Assembly (NCBI RefSeq): GCF_002162835.1
Contig: NZ_MAAX01000117.1
Coordinates: 1 to 52,365 of the forward strand
DNA length: 52,365 nucleotides
Direction: 5' to 3'
From: Nonlabens dokdonensis
GTDB taxonomy: Bacteria; Bacteroidota; Bacteroidia; Flavobacteriales; Flavobacteriaceae
Positions 49,321 through 52,365 of this stretch are shown here, in pieces. Made by a program: the position numbers and the translations under genes. The notes under the pieces were generated by a model that did no database searches, had not been told where the DNA came from, and saw only the letters and a list, made by a program, of their open reading frames with translations. Numbering within the stretch: the stretch's first letter is position 1; each line of letters opens with the position of its first letter.

Positions 49321-50840
49321 GATCCTTGTTGTTCTCGATAAATACTTACACGACCTATAGTGATGTCGTGACTCGCTGCAATATCATTATCTGGTACGAT
49401 TTTAACATCTAGTTCATTAATATCTAAGGCATCATTGATATGTAAATCATCAAAAACATCTGTGATGTTTAATATAAAGGTTAATCCTTCACCGCCATGG
49501 TGACCATCTGCCTTTGAGGCATTGCGCAAACCGAATAAGGAAACATGATCTACATAAGTGTCGTTTACTGACACTGATAGCATGTTTGCATCTATATTTC
49601 CTTTTACGTTTTCTATTTGTAAATAGATATGATCTGGAATACTAGAAATAGACGCGCTTTTTAAACTGTTACGTACTGTTTTTAAAGGTTGCTTACTTAA
49701 TTTGACATTGGCTTTCACACCATCAGATTGTAGATGGAGTGCTTTTTCATTTGCTCCTATTAATTCAGACGTTTCTCCTTTATCCATGGCAGCATCAATT
49801 GTAAGATTATCGGTGTTGATTCCTAATTTAGTAAATCTTTTTGTCAAAGCATCAGCCAGTAAAGGTTCTGATTCTGTATCTAAGCCTTCATAAGTGTAAT
49901 CCAGTTTAGAAAGGCTATCCACTTCAGCAGGTGTAAAATTCCATGTCGTGCCATCTACCATAGGCATCATGAATTTTCTATCTCCTGAGGCTGTAGGACC
50001 TTTTAACCAGTTAGGGTCTGTAGGGTTGCTGTTTCCTAATGCATTCCACGCAGCCCACATGCGATCAATATTTGCATGGTGCAGGTAAAATATAGGATCT
50101 AGAGCGGCTATACCAGGATCCGACATGAGTCCCCATATATCATTTGCCTGTCCACCTACTTGAACGTGTACTTTATTATGCGGATTGCTCTCTAGATTAC
50201 CGCTCACATTACCTCCATGAGAAAAACCTGATTTAGGACCACCATATCCAGGTCTAGTCGTTTGTGAATTACTACCGGTATAAAGGGTGTTTTTCTGGCA
50301 ATCTCCAGATATAGGTGGTATTTCTATATAAATGTTTCTATCTCCTTTAGGACCAAACCTCGCGTTAACATACAAAGGATTTGCAGCGCCATCAGGTAAG
50401 TTCTTTTGGGTAAAAGCTGGTGGTATTTTATACTGTCCATCACCTCCTAAATAATTCCAATAGGGTAGTGCCCAATCATCAGGACCTCCTAGATCAATCA
50501 CTGCTTTACGTAAATGACCTTCTAAAGCGATTAAGTAACCTCTATGCCATGGCACAAAATACCAACTTTGATGCTGACATTGATTCCAGAATTTCCCCTG
50601 CACGGATGCAGATGGAACTGGAGCTACAGGAACCACTGGCGGACCAGGAATGGTGCCCCAACCTGGAAATGTGGATTCTTCAATGTATTCTCCATGCATA
50701 GCGGCAAAAAACCACCAGCTGCTTTCATCATCAAGGGCTCTCGATTGAAGTGCTCCTACAGCCTTTGCATACCATAATAGGTCTGAGTTATCAAATGTAC
50801 CTTGATTGTTCCATGCATTGTTTCTTAAATAAGTACTCAT
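49317..50840 (-). CDS. Tyrosinase-family copper protein
   Basis: WYFVPWHRGYLIALE and DPIFYLHHANIDRMWAAW copper-site motifs. Confidence 0.9.
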   Translation of the reverse strand: MSTYLRNNAWNNQGTFDNSDLLWYAKAVGALQSRALDDESSWWFFAAMHGEYIEESTFPGWGTIPGPPVVPVAPVPSASVQGKFWNQCQHQSWYFVPWHRGYLIALEGHLRKAVIDLGGPDDWALPYWNYLGGDGQYKIPPAFTQKNLPDGAANPLYVNARFGPKGDRNIYIEIPPISGDCQKNTLYTGSNSQTTRPGYGGPKSGFSHGGNVSGNLESNPHNKVHVQVGGQANDIWGLMSDPGIAALDPIFYLHHANIDRMWAAWNALGNSNPTDPNWLKGPTASGDRKFMMPMVDGTTWNFTPAEVDSLSKLDYTYEGLDTESEPLLADALTKRFTKLGINTDNLTIDAAMDKGETSELIGANEKALHLQSDGVKANVKLSKQPLKTVRNSLKSASISSIPDHIYLQIENVKGNIDANMLSVSVNDTYVDHVSLFGLRNASKADGHHGGEGLTFILNITDVFDDLHINDALDINELDVKIVPDNDIAASHDITIGRVSIYREQQGS

Positions 50841-50886
50841 AATTGTTTTTTGAGATGGTTAGTAGTATTGATTTATAATTTGATTT

Positions 50887-50902
50887 CGCTATTGCGAAAG
50901 TG
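50887..50902. repeat. Degenerate copy of the palindromic repeat
   Basis: CGCTATTGCGAAAGTG, 3 mismatches to the 16-mer. Confidence 0.55.
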
Positions 50903-51253
50903 AAATGTTCCCTATTTGATTGACCCTAATACCACCGTATCAAGAGCTATATAAGTATCCTAGACCGTAGGAATGGCTAGAGCTTTGATGGTTGCTATAG
51001 TAATTGCTTTGCATAATTTGTGGTGAAACTACACTACCTAATAAAAGCAAATTACTGATAGTAATAGTTCATTAGGCAGTAGGACAGTATGCTGCACGTC
51101 TTTCATTGTTGTGGATTTTGATTAGTGGTTCTAAATTATAAAAAGAAAGAATAACAACGCGCTTTTTTATTAGTAACCTATTGATATTTGGGTAATTATA
51201 CCCATTAATTTGTAAATTAACAGCTGTTTCTATAAATGGTTTTTGAATTATAT

Positions 51254-51269
51254 CGCTTTCGCGAAAGCG
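51254..51269. repeat. Palindromic repeat CGCTTTCGCGAAAGCG, perfect
   Basis: Read directly. Confidence 0.97.
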
Positions 51270-51457
51270 GAATTTATATCATGATATTAGAAATTTATCT
51301 TTTATTTTGGTTCACAGAACGGACATTTAAAGAAACAATTGACCAACTTTTTGCATAACTTTTATTTATGTTATCTATATGTATTATAAATTGAAATTTA
51401 TCTTTAAGTTTTTTAATCTTTGCACGCATAATAGAACTGATGTTTTAAAATCTTCTT

Positions 51458-52365
51458 ATGATCTCAAATAACAATTTGCTCACAGATGCTTCTATCATTT
51501 CTGAAGCAAACGGTCCTGCAACAGGTACACAGCATCTCTCAAGGGTATTAAATGTTGTTTTATGGCTTTCATGTCTTGTTAATATAGGAGTTCTAATATT
51601 CTTTTTTCCAGATACACCAGAGTGGAATTTGCACAATGTTTTAAAAATTAATGGTTTTACCATTTTAATTTGGGCAACTGTGACTTTTTTTAGTGCCTTG
51701 ATAAGTAGTTATTCTCAAAATTATCTAACAGGTTTTAGGTACGCGAGCAAGTTCAAGTTGCTTTGCTTAGGTTTTACCTTGTCGGTTATGCTATTTGTGA
51801 TGTCTAATCATGTTGCTTTAATTATCACCAGCTGGTTGTTTATGGGTTTTTTAATGTCTCGATTAATAGGAGTGGACCAGCAATGGGCTGAAGCTAGAGC
51901 GGCTGCAAAGTTTACCTTAACTTACTTTGTATCAGGCACTGTTTTTCTAGCTGCAGGATTGTGTTTGCTCGCTTTTCAATTAGAGAATTATTATTTGAGC
52001 GATATCATACTTCAGTTAAATGAGTTACCGTATTATGTGGTACTTATTGCAGCCATTTGTATCATTATCGCAGCGATCATACAGTCTGCTATTTATCCAT
52101 TTCACAGGTGGTTGCTTTCTGCCATGACATCGCCTACGCCAGCATCTGCACTAATGCATGCTGGTTTTGTAAATGGCTCTGGGATATTACTTGCGCTATT
52201 TGCGTCACTTATTTTTGTTTCAGAAACTCATAACGTTCTATTAATCATAGGTGGATTAACAGCCATAGTGGCTCAGTTTACTAAATTAATTCAAGTGAAT
52301 GTAAAGCAAAAGCTAGCCTGTTCTACAATTGCACAAATGGGTTTTATGATCATGCAATGTGGATT
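51458..52365 (+). CDS. NuoL/MrpA-like proton-conducting membrane protein, likely DabB-like, truncated by the window edge
   Basis: Open from ATG 51458 to the end; HRWLLSAMTSPTPASALMHAGFVNGSGILLA...LACSTIAQMGFMIMQCG. Confidence 0.75.
   Translation, partial: MISNNNLLTDASIISEANGPATGTQHLSRVLNVVLWLSCLVNIGVLIFFFPDTPEWNLHNVLKINGFTILIWATVTFFSALISSYSQNYLTGFRYASKFKLLCLGFTLSVMLFVMSNHVALIITSWLFMGFLMSRLIGVDQQWAEARAAAKFTLTYFVSGTVFLAAGLCLLAFQLENYYLSDIILQLNELPYYVVLIAAICIIIAAIIQSAIYPFHRWLLSAMTSPTPASALMHAGFVNGSGILLALFASLIFVSETHNVLLIIGGLTAIVAQFTKLIQVNVKQKLACSTIAQMGFMIMQCG

Noticed and set aside
6531-51269. Palindromes as ordinary rho-independent terminators
   Set aside because: No consistent T run follows them, several lie inside genes or upstream of starts, and true terminators occur separately nearby (e.g. 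37978-38018).
6531-51269. Palindromes as ParB parS sites
   Set aside because: Sequence differs from TGTTTCACGTGAAACA in its centre and copy density is far too high.
1-52365. CRISPR array, tRNA or rRNA genes
   Set aside because: I saw no regularly spaced short direct repeats and no recognisable tRNA/rRNA sequence by eye; a tRNAscan/Infernal run would be decisive.

Overview
The window looks like a low-GC Flavobacteriaceae chromosome segment, mostly housekeeping and envelope genes: lptD, a SPOR-containing amidase, an MlaD/MCE protein, Fe-S oxidoreductase genes, a NagZ/beta-lactamase fusion, bshA, secreted amidohydrolases, DUF3810, a GlmU-like protein, a metalloprotease, a tyrosinase and the start of a dabB-like gene. 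Four things stand out. (1) Positions 8944-11734 hold a compact operon: a 59-aa leader/core-like peptide missing from the ORF track, two alpha-toroid-like proteins and a PhyH-type Fe(II)/2OG oxygenase. It is a candidate undescribed RiPP-like system. (2) Positions ~43.2-48.0 kb hold minus-strand defence-type genes (nuclease-helicase, Imm33-like, OLD nuclease). They are separated by ~137-bp fold-back elements, and two cassettes have matching cassette-specific ends, the logic of an integron array with a non-canonical core. (3) The 16-bp palindrome CGCTTTCGCGAAAGCG occurs 13 times (11 perfect, 2 at 15/16), both between genes and inside genes, where it is read in three different frames. (4) A tandem small-membrane-protein family contains a member broken at a 10-T tract. 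Family names come from reading motifs only; no database search was run.
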